Of a stretch of DNA of 17,788 nucleotides, positions 1-6,844 are shown one piece after another (positions within the stretch are counted from its first letter, which is position 1; each line of letters starts with the position of its first letter). The notes below the pieces were generated by a model, which had not been told where the DNA came from, did no database searches, and saw nothing but the letters and a program-made list of their open reading frames with translations. Position numbers and translations under genes: made by a program. This DNA comes from WHTG01 sp035540515. Lineage in GTDB: Bacteria > Actinomycetota > Nitriliruptoria > Euzebyales > Egibacteraceae. The stretch lies in assembly GCA_035540515.1 (NCBI GenBank), contig DATLGM010000092.1, positions 1-17,788 of the forward strand. The letters are read 5' to 3'.

Positions 1-1
1 G

Positions 2-148
2 GGTGGTGCGGTGGTCGCACCGGCAACCGCCGTTCCGTCTGACCGCAGCCTGGCGGCGACAGGTCTGCACGCCGCGGCGCTGGCGCTGGTCGCGGTCATG
101 GCGCTCGCGGTCGGCACGGCGCTGACCCGCCGCCCCACCCACCCCTAA
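2..148 (+). CDS. C-terminal end of a surface protein with a possible sortase sorting signal (5' partial)
   Basis: Only the last 48 codons are in the window; the frame is open to the left edge and ends at a TAA. The visible tail reads as a LAATG pentapeptide (nt 50-64), then about 20 hydrophobic residues rich in Ala, Val and Leu, then a short basic tail with two arginines (RRPTHP). That order of motif, membrane span and positive charge is the layout of a cell-wall sorting signal, and LAXTG is the form known for class E sortases of high-GC Gram-positives. The simpler alternative is an ordinary C-terminal membrane anchor. Nothing can be said of the main domain. The gene converges on the aminotransferase gene on the other strand. 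Confidence 0.6.
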   Translation, partial: GGAVVAPATAVPSDRSLAATGLHAAALALVAVMALAVGTALTRRPTHP

Positions 149-156
149 ATCGCGAA

Positions 157-200
157 GGAATCTCCAGATTCCCTGTCAGGGAGAGGAATCTGGAGATTCC
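157..200. repeat. Nested perfect palindrome in convergent gap
   Basis: Two 16-base arms (157-172 and 185-200) are exact reverse complements with a 12-base spacer. Each arm is itself a palindrome: GGAATCT, two central bases (CC in one, GG in the other), then AGATTCC. The spacer region adds a third palindrome, CCCTG-T-CAGGG, at 171-181. The element is clearly more AT-rich than its surroundings. It lies between the stop of the left + gene and the stop of the aminotransferase, so a bidirectional terminator is the simplest reading, although neither side has a T-run. A paired protein-binding site or a small REP-like element are alternatives. Confidence 0.75.
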
Positions 201-229
201 ATCAACTTCGTGTGCGCCGCCGGGGTCGT

Positions 230-249
230 CGGCGCCGCCGGCGGCGCCG
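230..249 (-). terminator. GC-rich palindrome, likely terminator of the aminotransferase gene
   Basis: A perfect 20-base palindrome (two 10-base halves of G and C only) begins 10 bases past the aminotransferase stop, reading on the minus strand. It can extend outward by two more pairs across one T/G mismatch. Strong GC stems without a U-tract are common as terminators in high-GC bacteria, but no U-tract supports the call here. A further 7-bp inverted repeat with a single central base sits over the stop codon itself (255-269). Confidence 0.4.
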
Positions 250-259
250 GCGGGCGAGG

Positions 260-1540
260 TCAGACCTCGGCGAGGGCGCCGGCGATGATGTCCAGCGCCT
301 GCTCGGCCTCCTCGCGGGTGACCGTCAGCGCCGGCGCGATGCGCAGCACGTTGCCGTACAGCCCGCCCTTGCCGATCAGCAGCCCCTGCTCGCGGCAGCG
401 CTCCATGACCGCCGAGGCCAGCGCCGGCGCCGGCGCGCCGTCGGCGGACAGCTCCACGCCGATCATCAGGCCCTTGCCTCGGATGTCGGTCACGGCCGGC
501 GCGGACCCGCAGCGCTCGCGCAGCCCCGACAGCAGCAACGCCCCGATCTCGCGGGCGTTGTGCTGCGTGTCGTTCTTGGCCAAGAACTGCAGGTTCGCCA
601 GCGCCCCGACGGCCGCGAGGGGGTTGCCGCCGAACGTCGAGATCGAGTGCGCCGGAACGCTGTCGATCAGGTCGCCCCGGCCGACGACGCCGGCGATGGC
701 CAGGCCGTTGCCCAACCCCTTGGCGAAGGTCATCAGGTCGGGCACGACGTCGTGGGCCTCGATGCCCCAGTAGTGCTCGCCGGTGCGGCCCCAGCCGGTC
801 TGCACCTCGTCGGAGACGAACAGGATCCCGTGCTCGTCGCAGACATCCTTCAGCGCCGAGAAGTAGCCGTCGGGCGGCAGCGTGAAGCCGCCGACGCCCT
901 GGATCGGCTCGGCGATGAGGCAGGCGACGTCGCCGGCCGTCTGTGTGTCGATCAGCTGGCGCATGTCCTCGACGCAGGCGGCGATGTACTCCTCGGGCGG
1001 CAGCTGACGCCACGGGCTGCGGGCGTGGTCGCCGTTGTGCACGTACGACACGTTCAGCGGCGAGAAGGCCGACGGTGACCACGACCGGTTGCCGGTGATC
1101 CCCACCGCCGCGAAGGACCGGCCGTGGTAGCTGTTGCGCAACGCCAGCACCTGGTTGGACCGCCGGGCGGTGCACGCCATCAGCAGCGCCGCCTCGTTCG
1201 CCTCGGTGCCCGAGGACACGAAGAACACCTTCGCATCGGGCATCGGTGCGAGGTCCGCGATGGTCTCGGCCAGCGTGATCATGGGCTCGATCAGGTACGC
1301 CGTGGACGTGTGCAGCAGCCGGCCCGCCTGCTCCTGGATCGCCTCGACGATCTCGGGCACCGCATGGCCGCTGATCGTGGTGAGGATGCCGCCGAAGAAA
1401 TCCAGGTAGCGGTTGCCCTCGGCATCCCACACGTGCCGGCCTTCGCCGCGGACCAGCGCGATCGGCTGCTCGTAGTACAGCGACAGCCACGTCGGCAGCA
1501 CCTCGCGGTGGCGCCCCAGCAGATCAGCGTGGCGACCCAT
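260..1540 (-). CDS. Class III (omega) PLP-dependent aminotransferase
   Basis: A 426-residue protein, normal length for class III aminotransferases (GABA, beta-alanine, AGXT2-like). Visible motifs: SSGTEAN (109-115, phosphate binding), YHG (138-140, cofactor stacking), EPIQGVGG (211-218), DEVQTGWGRTG (244-254, Asp244 for the pyridine nitrogen), and FAKGLGNG (272-279), with Lys274 as the Schiff-base lysine. The family moves an amino group from an omega- or beta-amino acid to pyruvate, 2-oxoglutarate or glyoxylate in the cytosol, giving a semialdehyde or oxo acid; the substrate cannot be read from sequence. The start is an ATG with AAAGGA 8 bases upstream (1549-1554). It is divergent from the importer operon, which suggests a shared function and possibly shared control: it could deaminate amino acids released by the operon's hydrolases and feed its aldehyde dehydrogenase. 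Confidence 0.93.
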   Translation of the reverse strand: MGRHADLLGRHREVLPTWLSLYYEQPIALVRGEGRHVWDAEGNRYLDFFGGILTTISGHAVPEIVEAIQEQAGRLLHTSTAYLIEPMITLAETIADLAPMPDAKVFFVSSGTEANEAALLMACTARRSNQVLALRNSYHGRSFAAVGITGNRSWSPSAFSPLNVSYVHNGDHARSPWRQLPPEEYIAACVEDMRQLIDTQTAGDVACLIAEPIQGVGGFTLPPDGYFSALKDVCDEHGILFVSDEVQTGWGRTGEHYWGIEAHDVVPDLMTFAKGLGNGLAIAGVVGRGDLIDSVPAHSISTFGGNPLAAVGALANLQFLAKNDTQHNAREIGALLLSGLRERCGSAPAVTDIRGKGLMIGVELSADGAPAPALASAVMERCREQGLLIGKGGLYGNVLRIAPALTVTREEAEQALDIIAGALAEV

Positions 1541-1651
1541 GAGCCCGTCCTTTGCGGTGAAAAAGGCGGTGTTGCAGAGCGGTTAGGCTACCGCCACCTC
1601 GCGCCGGCCTGACGGTCGTGCGCGGCGCCTGGTCAGCGGAAAGGAAGTCGC
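1541..1651. promoter_or_regulatory. Divergent intergenic region between aminotransferase and importer operon
   Basis: This 111-base gap must hold the start signals of both the aminotransferase (-) and the nine-gene operon (+). Ribosome-binding sites are clear on both sides (AAAGGA on the minus strand at 1549-1554; AAAGGAAG at 1640-1647). No confident -35/-10 pair is visible. A small inverted repeat, GCGGT-N6-ACCGC at 1579-1594, lies near the middle and could be an operator half-site pair, but at this GC content five-base arms arise easily by chance. Confidence 0.4.
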
Positions 1652-3181
1652 GTGGATCGCCCCTTCTCCCGAGTCACGGCCCTGGCAACCGCGGTGCTGC
1701 TGTCACTGGCCGCGGCGTGCGGCGCCGGCCAGACCGCCGACCCCCAGGGCGGCAACGGCGCCGACGGCGGCGAACAGGAAGGCACGGAGCTGACCGTCGG
1801 CTTCGCCGCGGAGCCGGCGAACCTCGACTTCACCACCACCGACGGGGCGGCCATCCCCGAGGCGCTGCTGGTCAACGTCTACGAGGGCCTGGTCAAGATC
1901 AACCAGGACGGTGAGATCGTCCCCCTGCTCGCCGAGTCGTGGGAGATCAGCGACGATCGCACGGTCTACGACTTCCGGCTGCGCGAAGGGGTGCAGTTCA
2001 CCAACGGCGAGCCGTTCACCGCCGAGGACGTGAAGTTCTCCATCGAACGGGTGCAGTCCGACGACTGGACGGTGTCGCTGAAGGCGGCGATGGACGTCGT
2101 CGAGTCGGTCGAGGCCGTCGACGACCACCACGCCCGCGTGACGCTGTCCGAGCCCAGCAACCGCTGGCTGTTCCAGATGACGACGCGCATCGGCGCGATG
2201 TTCTCCCGCGAGGGTGTGGACGACCTGGCGAACGAGCCGATCGGCACCGGCCCGTACATGCTCGACGACTGGGTCCGCGGCGACCGGATCGTCCTGGAGC
2301 GCAACCCTGACTACTGGGGCGACGCGCCCGGCATCCAGACTGTCACCTTCCGGTACTTCAACGACGCCTCGGCGCTGACCAACGCGATGCTGTCCGGCGG
2401 CGTGGACGTGATCGGGACCGTGCAGGAGCCCGAGACCCTCGAGCAGTTCGAGTCCGACGAGTACCAGGTCATCCAGGGCACGACCAATGGCGAGGTCGTC
2501 TTGTCGTTCAACAACGGCCGCGAGCCGCTGTCGGACGTCCGCGTGCGCCAGGCCATCAAGCACGCCATCGACCATGAGGCCGTCCTGGAGACCGCATGGG
2601 CGGGGCGCGGCGAGCTGATCGGGTCGATGGTGCCGCCCCACGATCCCTGGTACGAAGACCTCACGGGCGTGTACGACCACGATCCCGACCGCGCGCGCGA
2701 GCTGCTGGAGGAGGCGGACGCGACCGACCTGCAGCTGGCGTTCCGCATCCCCAACCTGCCCTACGCCGTCAGCTCCGCGCAGGTCGTGCAGTCCCAGCTG
2801 GAAGAGGTCGGCATCCGCACCAAGCTCGACGTGCTGGAGTTCCCGGCCCGCTGGCTGGAGGTGGTGTTCACCAACCACAACTACGACATGTCGATCATCG
2901 CCCACGTCGAGCCGCGCGACATCGTGACCTTCGGCGACCCGGACTACTACTGGCAGTACGACAACCCAGAGGTGCAGCAGATGCTCGACGAGGCCGACTC
3001 CGCGCAGGAGGGCCGCCGCGACGAGCTGATGCGTGACGTGGCCCGCACCATCGCCGAGGACGCTGCCGCCGACTGGCTGTTCCTGCTGCCGAACCTGATC
3101 GTGGCGGCCCCCGACGTGGACGGCCTGCCCACCAACCGCGTCGGTGAGGCGTTCGACCTGACGGAGCTGACTCGCGGGTGA
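1652..3181 (+). CDS. ABC importer substrate-binding lipoprotein, family 5 (peptide/oligopeptide type)
   Basis: A 509-residue secreted lipoprotein that would capture the substrate outside the membrane. The N-terminus has an Arg-containing start, a hydrophobic core and a lipobox-like LAAAC with Cys23 as the lipid-anchored residue, followed by a Gly/Asp-rich linker. The mature part follows the SBP_bac_5 pattern: VYEGLVKINQDGEIVPLLAE (about 72-91), FRLREGVQFTNGEPFTAEDV (about 107-126), GTGPYML, ERNPDYWGD, and the family motif with PLSDVRVRQAIKHAIDHEAV (about 292-311). The GTG start is chosen because AAAGGAAG lies just upstream and the signal peptide begins there. It is the first gene of the operon, with the permease 48 bases or more downstream. 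Peptides are the usual ligand, but the family also binds nickel, glutathione, opines and other solutes. Confidence 0.95.
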   Translation: MDRPFSRVTALATAVLLSLAAACGAGQTADPQGGNGADGGEQEGTELTVGFAAEPANLDFTTTDGAAIPEALLVNVYEGLVKINQDGEIVPLLAESWEISDDRTVYDFRLREGVQFTNGEPFTAEDVKFSIERVQSDDWTVSLKAAMDVVESVEAVDDHHARVTLSEPSNRWLFQMTTRIGAMFSREGVDDLANEPIGTGPYMLDDWVRGDRIVLERNPDYWGDAPGIQTVTFRYFNDASALTNAMLSGGVDVIGTVQEPETLEQFESDEYQVIQGTTNGEVVLSFNNGREPLSDVRVRQAIKHAIDHEAVLETAWAGRGELIGSMVPPHDPWYEDLTGVYDHDPDRARELLEEADATDLQLAFRIPNLPYAVSSAQVVQSQLEEVGIRTKLDVLEFPARWLEVVFTNHNYDMSIIAHVEPRDIVTFGDPDYYWQYDNPEVQQMLDEADSAQEGRRDELMRDVARTIAEDAAADWLFLLPNLIVAAPDVDGLPTNRVGEAFDLTELTRG

Positions 3182-3216
3182 CCGCGGCCCGGACAGCGCA
3201 GCGGTAGCCCCAGCAC

Positions 3217-3223
3217 AGGGAGG
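3217..3223 (+). promoter_or_regulatory. Ribosome-binding site AGGGAGG of the first permease gene
   Basis: AGGGAGG is the best Shine-Dalgarno match in the SBP-permease gap. It lies 6 bases before the in-frame codon at 3230, which is where a DppB-like N-terminus (LLQVLRRTGVFLV) would begin. That codon is GTT, not GTG. The nearest regular in-frame start (GTG at 3260) is 36 bases past this site and has no site of its own, so the true start of the permease is uncertain. Confidence 0.6.
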
Positions 3224-3259
3224 CGGCCGGTTCTTCTCCAGGTCCTGCGGCGCACGGGG

Positions 3260-4177
3260 GTGTTCCTCGTCAGCCTGCTGCTGGCGTCGATCGCGGTGTT
3301 CGCCTTCATGTCGGTGCTGCCGGGGGACCCGGCGCAGGTCGCCCTGGGGGTGCAGGCCGATCCCGAGGCGGTGGCGCAGATGCGCGCGCGGTTCGGCACC
3401 GACCGCCCGCTGGTCGTGCAGTACCTGGACTGGGTCGGCGGCCTGCCCACCGGTGACTTCGGCACCTCCTACGTCACCCAGGCGGTCATCGGCCCGCAGA
3501 TCGTCGACCGGTTCCTGGTGACGCTGTGGCTGGTCGCCACCGGCATGGTCATCGCGGTGGTCATCGCCGTCCCGGTCGGCGTGGTCGCGGCCGTGCGCCA
3601 CCGTGAGCCCAGCGGGGCGCTGCTGTCAGGCGCCAGCCAGGTCGGCATCGCAATCCCCAACTTCCTGGCGGGAATGCTGTTGATCGCGGTGTTCGCGGTG
3701 CACTGGCGGGTGTTCCCCGCCGGCGGCTGGACGCCACCGGTCGACGACCCCCAGCGGTTCCTGCGCGGGCTGGTGCTCCCGGCGGTCTCACTGGGACTGG
3801 TGCAGGCCGCCGTGCTGGCTCGCTACGTTCGCTCCGCGGTGCTCGACGTGCTGCGCCAGGACTTCATCCGCACCGCGCGGGCCAAGGGGCTGGGCCCGTA
3901 CCGCGCGCTGGTGCGCCACGGGATGCGCAACGCCGCGATCCCGGTGGTCACGGTGCTGGGGCTGCAGCTCGCGACGCTGCTGATCGGCGCGGTCGTCGTC
4001 GAGCGGGTGTTCGTCATCCCGGGTCTCGGCAGCCTGCTGCTCGACGGGGTCGCCAACCGCGACCTGCTGCTCGTCCAGGGCGTCGTGATGGTCCTGGTGG
4101 TCGCGGTGCTGCTGGTCAACTACCTCGTCGATCTGCTGTACGTCGTGATCGACCCGCGTCTGCGGAGGGGCCAGTGA
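3260..4177 (+). CDS. ABC importer permease, DppB/OppB type
   Basis: An inner-membrane permease of 305 residues from GTG 3260, with about six membrane segments. The family markers VLPGDPA (about 19-25) and the EAA loop FIRTARAKGLGPYRALVRHG (about 201-220) contact the ATPases. The start is doubtful. The open frame continues upstream and encodes a typical DppB opening (LLQVLRRTG, with basic residues before membrane segment 1) from 3230, just behind AGGGAGG, but the codon there is GTT. From 3260 the protein would begin directly inside segment 1 without the usual positive patch. A GTG-to-GTT change or sequencing error at 3232, or non-standard initiation (including CTG 3245), would explain this. 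The gene ends in GTGA shared with the next permease. Confidence 0.9.
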   Translation: MFLVSLLLASIAVFAFMSVLPGDPAQVALGVQADPEAVAQMRARFGTDRPLVVQYLDWVGGLPTGDFGTSYVTQAVIGPQIVDRFLVTLWLVATGMVIAVVIAVPVGVVAAVRHREPSGALLSGASQVGIAIPNFLAGMLLIAVFAVHWRVFPAGGWTPPVDDPQRFLRGLVLPAVSLGLVQAAVLARYVRSAVLDVLRQDFIRTARAKGLGPYRALVRHGMRNAAIPVVTVLGLQLATLLIGAVVVERVFVIPGLGSLLLDGVANRDLLLVQGVVMVLVVAVLLVNYLVDLLYVVIDPRLRRGQ

Positions 4178-4998
4178 CCCGCCGGCTCAACGCGAACCTG
4201 ATCGTCGGGGCGGCGCTCGTCGGCCTGGTGGTCGCGCTCGCCCTGGTGTCGTTCGTGTGGACCCCCTACGAGCCGACGCGGATCAACGCCGGCGTGCGCC
4301 TGGCCGGCTACAGCAGCGACCACCTGCTCGGCACCGACCGCTTCGGCCGCGACGTGCTCAGCCAGATCATGGTCGGCGCGCGCACCACGTTGTTCGTGGG
4401 GATCGTCGCAGTGGGGGTGGCGGGGTTCGCGGGCACGCCGCTGGGCGTGATGGCGGGCATGGCGCACAGCCGCTGGGTGTCAGAGGGCATCATGCGCGCC
4501 AACGATCTGCTGCTCGCCTTCCCCGCCCTGCTGCTGGCGATCATGTTCGGCGCGGTGTTCGGCGCGAGCACGCTGACCGCGATGGTGGCCATCGGGATCG
4601 CGACGATCCCGACGTTCGCTCGCATCGCCCGCAGCCGCACACTGCAGGTGATGAAGACCGAGTACGTGCTGGCCGCCCGCGCTGCCGGCCGCACGCGTGT
4701 CGCCATCGCCATGCGCCACGTGCTGCCGAACATCGCCGCGCTGCTCATCGTGCAGGCGTCGGTGTCGTTCGCGATCGCGGTCCTGGCCGAGGCGGCGCTG
4801 TCGTTCCTGGGCTTCGGCACCGCCCCGCCGACGCCGTCGTGGGGTCGCATGCTCCAGGAAGCCCAGGGACTGCTGCGGATCGCCCCCCGGCTCACGCTGT
4901 GGCCGGGGCTGGGCATCGCCATCGCCGTGCTCGGCTTCAACCTGCTCGGCGACGGGCTGCGTGACTACCTCGACCCCCAGCTGGAGGACCGGCGGTGA
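4174..4998 (+). CDS. ABC importer permease, DppC/OppC type
   Basis: The second permease of the importer, 274 residues. It has a hydrophobic N-terminal segment, the DppC marker LLGTDRFGRDVLSQIM (about 51-66) on the outer loop, five further membrane segments, and the EAA loop EYVLAARAAGRTRVAIAMRH (about 165-184) followed by VLPN. The C-terminal LSFLGFGTAPPTPSWGRML (about 211-229) is typical of the family. It would pair with the DppB-like permease to form the pore. Its GTG start overlaps the previous stop by four bases, and its own stop overlaps the GTG of the first ATPase by four, so translation is probably coupled along the operon. Confidence 0.95.
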   Translation: MTRRLNANLIVGAALVGLVVALALVSFVWTPYEPTRINAGVRLAGYSSDHLLGTDRFGRDVLSQIMVGARTTLFVGIVAVGVAGFAGTPLGVMAGMAHSRWVSEGIMRANDLLLAFPALLLAIMFGAVFGASTLTAMVAIGIATIPTFARIARSRTLQVMKTEYVLAARAAGRTRVAIAMRHVLPNIAALLIVQASVSFAIAVLAEAALSFLGFGTAPPTPSWGRMLQEAQGLLRIAPRLTLWPGLGIAIAVLGFNLLGDGLRDYLDPQLEDRR

Positions 4999-5966
4999 CG
5001 GCCGACACCGTCCTGACGGTCCAGGGGCTGTCGGTCGGCGTCCGCGACCTCACCCTGATCACCGACGTGTCCTTCGCCCTCGGGCGTGGCGAGCGCGTCG
5101 GCCTCATCGGCGAGTCCGGCTCGGGCAAGTCGCTGACCGCCCTCGCGCTGATGGGCCTGCTGCCCGAGGGTCTGCAGGCCAGCGGCAGCGCGCGGATGGA
5201 CGGCGTGGACCACGACCTCGTCGGTGCCCGCGAGCAGCAGATGACCCGGGTCCGCGGCCGCGCCATGACGATGGTGTTCCAGGAGCCGATGACCGCCCTG
5301 AACCCGGTCATGAAGGTCGGCGATCAGGTCGCCGAGGTGATGCTGCTGCACGGCGCCCAGCCGGACAAGCAGGCGGCGCGCGACGCCGTCGTCGAGCTGT
5401 TCGGGCGGGTGCACCTGCCCGAACCTGAGACCACGCTGGACGCCTACCCGCACCAGCTGTCCGGCGGCCAGCGGCAACGGGTGATGCTCGCCATGGCCCT
5501 GGCGAACCGGCCGGCGCTGCTGATCTGCGACGAGCCCACGACGGCGCTCGACGTCACCGTCCAAGCGCTGATGCTCGACCTGATCATCGAGGGCGTGGAG
5601 CAGGAGGGGTCGGCGCTGCTGTTCATCACCCACGACCTGCCGGTGGTGGCGACGGTGTGCCGGCGTGTGCTGGTGATGTACGGCGGACGACTGGTCGAGG
5701 CGGGCCCGGTCCGCGAGGTCTTCACCGACCCGCGCCACCCCTACACCGACGGCCTGCTCGCGTCGTCACGGTTCACCGAGACCGCTGACGGCCGGCTGCC
5801 GACGATCCCGGGATCCGTGCCCGCCGCGGGGCGCTTCCCCTCGGGATGTCCGTTCCGAGACCGCTGTGACTCGGCGACCGACGTGTGCGCCGAGTGGCCG
5901 GGATGGACCAGTGACGGCGACCGGGGGTTCGCGTGCTGGCATCCGCGAGGCGGCGGCCGTGACTGA
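4995..5966 (+). CDS. ABC importer ATPase, DppD/OppD type
   Basis: A 323-residue cytoplasmic ATPase that drives import. Walker A is GESGSGKS (39-46), the Q-loop is around VFQEP (94-98), the signature is LSGGQRQR (155-162), Walker B with catalytic Glu is LLICDEP (175-181, Glu180), and the H-loop is His213 in ITHD. After residue 230 comes the oligopeptide-transporter C-terminal extension (DPRHPYTDGLL) and four cysteines (285, 291, 298, 314). This is the cluster that carries an iron-sulfur centre in related DppD/OppD proteins; its presence here is inferred from the spacing. All functional residues are intact. It overlaps the next ATPase gene by eight bases. Confidence 0.95.
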   Translation: MTADTVLTVQGLSVGVRDLTLITDVSFALGRGERVGLIGESGSGKSLTALALMGLLPEGLQASGSARMDGVDHDLVGAREQQMTRVRGRAMTMVFQEPMTALNPVMKVGDQVAEVMLLHGAQPDKQAARDAVVELFGRVHLPEPETTLDAYPHQLSGGQRQRVMLAMALANRPALLICDEPTTALDVTVQALMLDLIIEGVEQEGSALLFITHDLPVVATVCRRVLVMYGGRLVEAGPVREVFTDPRHPYTDGLLASSRFTETADGRLPTIPGSVPAAGRFPSGCPFRDRCDSATDVCAEWPGWTSDGDRGFACWHPRGGGRD

Positions 5967-6809
5967 GCAGCCGCTGATCGAGGTGCGCGACCTGCGCCGT
6001 GTCTACACCCGGCCGCGGACCTCGCTGCGCCGGCCACCGCCCACGATCGAGGCGCTCAGGGGCGTGTCCTTCGAGGTTCACCGGGGGCAGCGGTTCGGGA
6101 TCGTCGGCGAGTCGGGATCCGGCAAGTCGACGCTGCTGCGCCTGCTGTGCGCGCTGGACGAGCCCACCTCGGGATCGATCCGCTTCGACGGGCAGGAGAT
6201 CACCGGCGGCCGCGAGCGCGACCTGCGCTTCTTGCGGTCCGAGCTGCAGATCGTCTTCCAGGACCCGATGGGGTCGCTGAACCCGCGGATGCGCGTCCGC
6301 GACATCATCCGCGAGCCGCTGGTCGCCCAGCGCCACCCCGATCCCGACGGCCGGCTCGCCGAGCTCCTGCCCGCCGTGGGCCTGCCCCCCGACTCGCCCC
6401 GCCGCTATCCCCACCAGTTCTCCGGCGGCCAGCGCCAGCGCATCGCGATCGCCCGCGCGCTGGCGCCGCAGCCCTCGGTGCTCGTAGCCGACGAGCCCGT
6501 CAGCGCACTCGACGTGTCGGTCCAGGCGCAGATACTGAACCTGCTCGCCGACCTCGTCGACGAGTTCAACCTCACCCTCGTGTTCGTGGCCCACGACCTG
6601 TCGGTCGTCCGTCACGTGTGCGACACGGTGGCGGTCATGAACCAGGGGCGATTGTCGAGCTGGGACCCACCGCACAGATCCACGACGCTCCGCGCGACCC
6701 GTACACCCGCCGGCTCGTCGCCGCTGTCCCGACGCTGGAGAAGGCGCTGGCCGGTGTGCAGGCGGCGGACCTGGCCGCAGGGGTCACCGACGAGGAGTCA
6801 CCGACATGA
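5959..6809 (+). CDS. ABC importer ATPase, DppF/OppF type, interrupted by a one-base frameshift near 6646-6651
   Basis: The partner ATPase of the importer. Before the break it is intact: Walker A GESGSGKST (50-58), Q-loop VFQDP (99-103), signature FSGGQRQR (154-161), Walker B VLVADEP (174-180), His212 in AHD. After MNQG (residue 230, nt 6648) the frame no longer reads as DppF. The minus-one frame continues perfectly: IVELGPTAQIHDAPRDPYTR and on to a TGA at 6807-6809. Adding one G to the run at 6645-6648 restores an uninterrupted 283-residue protein. The downstream sequence has not decayed, so a sequencing error or very recent mutation is likely. Left as is, the first frame runs through the gap into the next gene and gives a 665-residue run-on ORF ending at 7956. 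The restored C-terminus is short and lacks the cysteine cluster of its partner. The GTG start at 5959 is chosen from the VTEQPLIEVRDL opening. Confidence 0.88.
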
Positions 6810-6844
6810 GCGCCGCCGCACGACCCGGTCAGCGACCCTCATGA
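6806..6844 (+). other. Possible 12-codon coupling ORF between ATPase and peptidase genes
   Basis: A 12-codon frame (MSAAARPGQRPS) starts at ATG 6806, which overlaps the ATPase stop as ATGA. It ends at TGA 6842-6844, which overlaps the peptidase ATG 6841, again as ATGA. A ribosome finishing the ATPase could restart here and be delivered exactly onto the peptidase start, which lacks a clear Shine-Dalgarno site of its own. The peptide itself looks meaningless. Chance is a real alternative, since the gap is only 31 bases. Confidence 0.3.

Noticed and set aside
96..1490. Long minus-strand frame overlapping the aminotransferase
   Set aside because: It is an out-of-frame, Arg-rich shadow; the aminotransferase frame carries all PLP motifs.
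1703..3601. Long minus-strand frame opposite the binding protein and permease
   Set aside because: It is low-complexity His/Arg/Val/Gly-rich sequence without any family motif, typical of the antisense of GC-rich genes.
6640..6656. Programmed -1 ribosomal frameshifting in the ATPase gene
   Set aside because: The site has only a four-G run and no X-XXY-YYZ slippery heptamer, and this gene family is not known to use recoding. A missing base is simpler.
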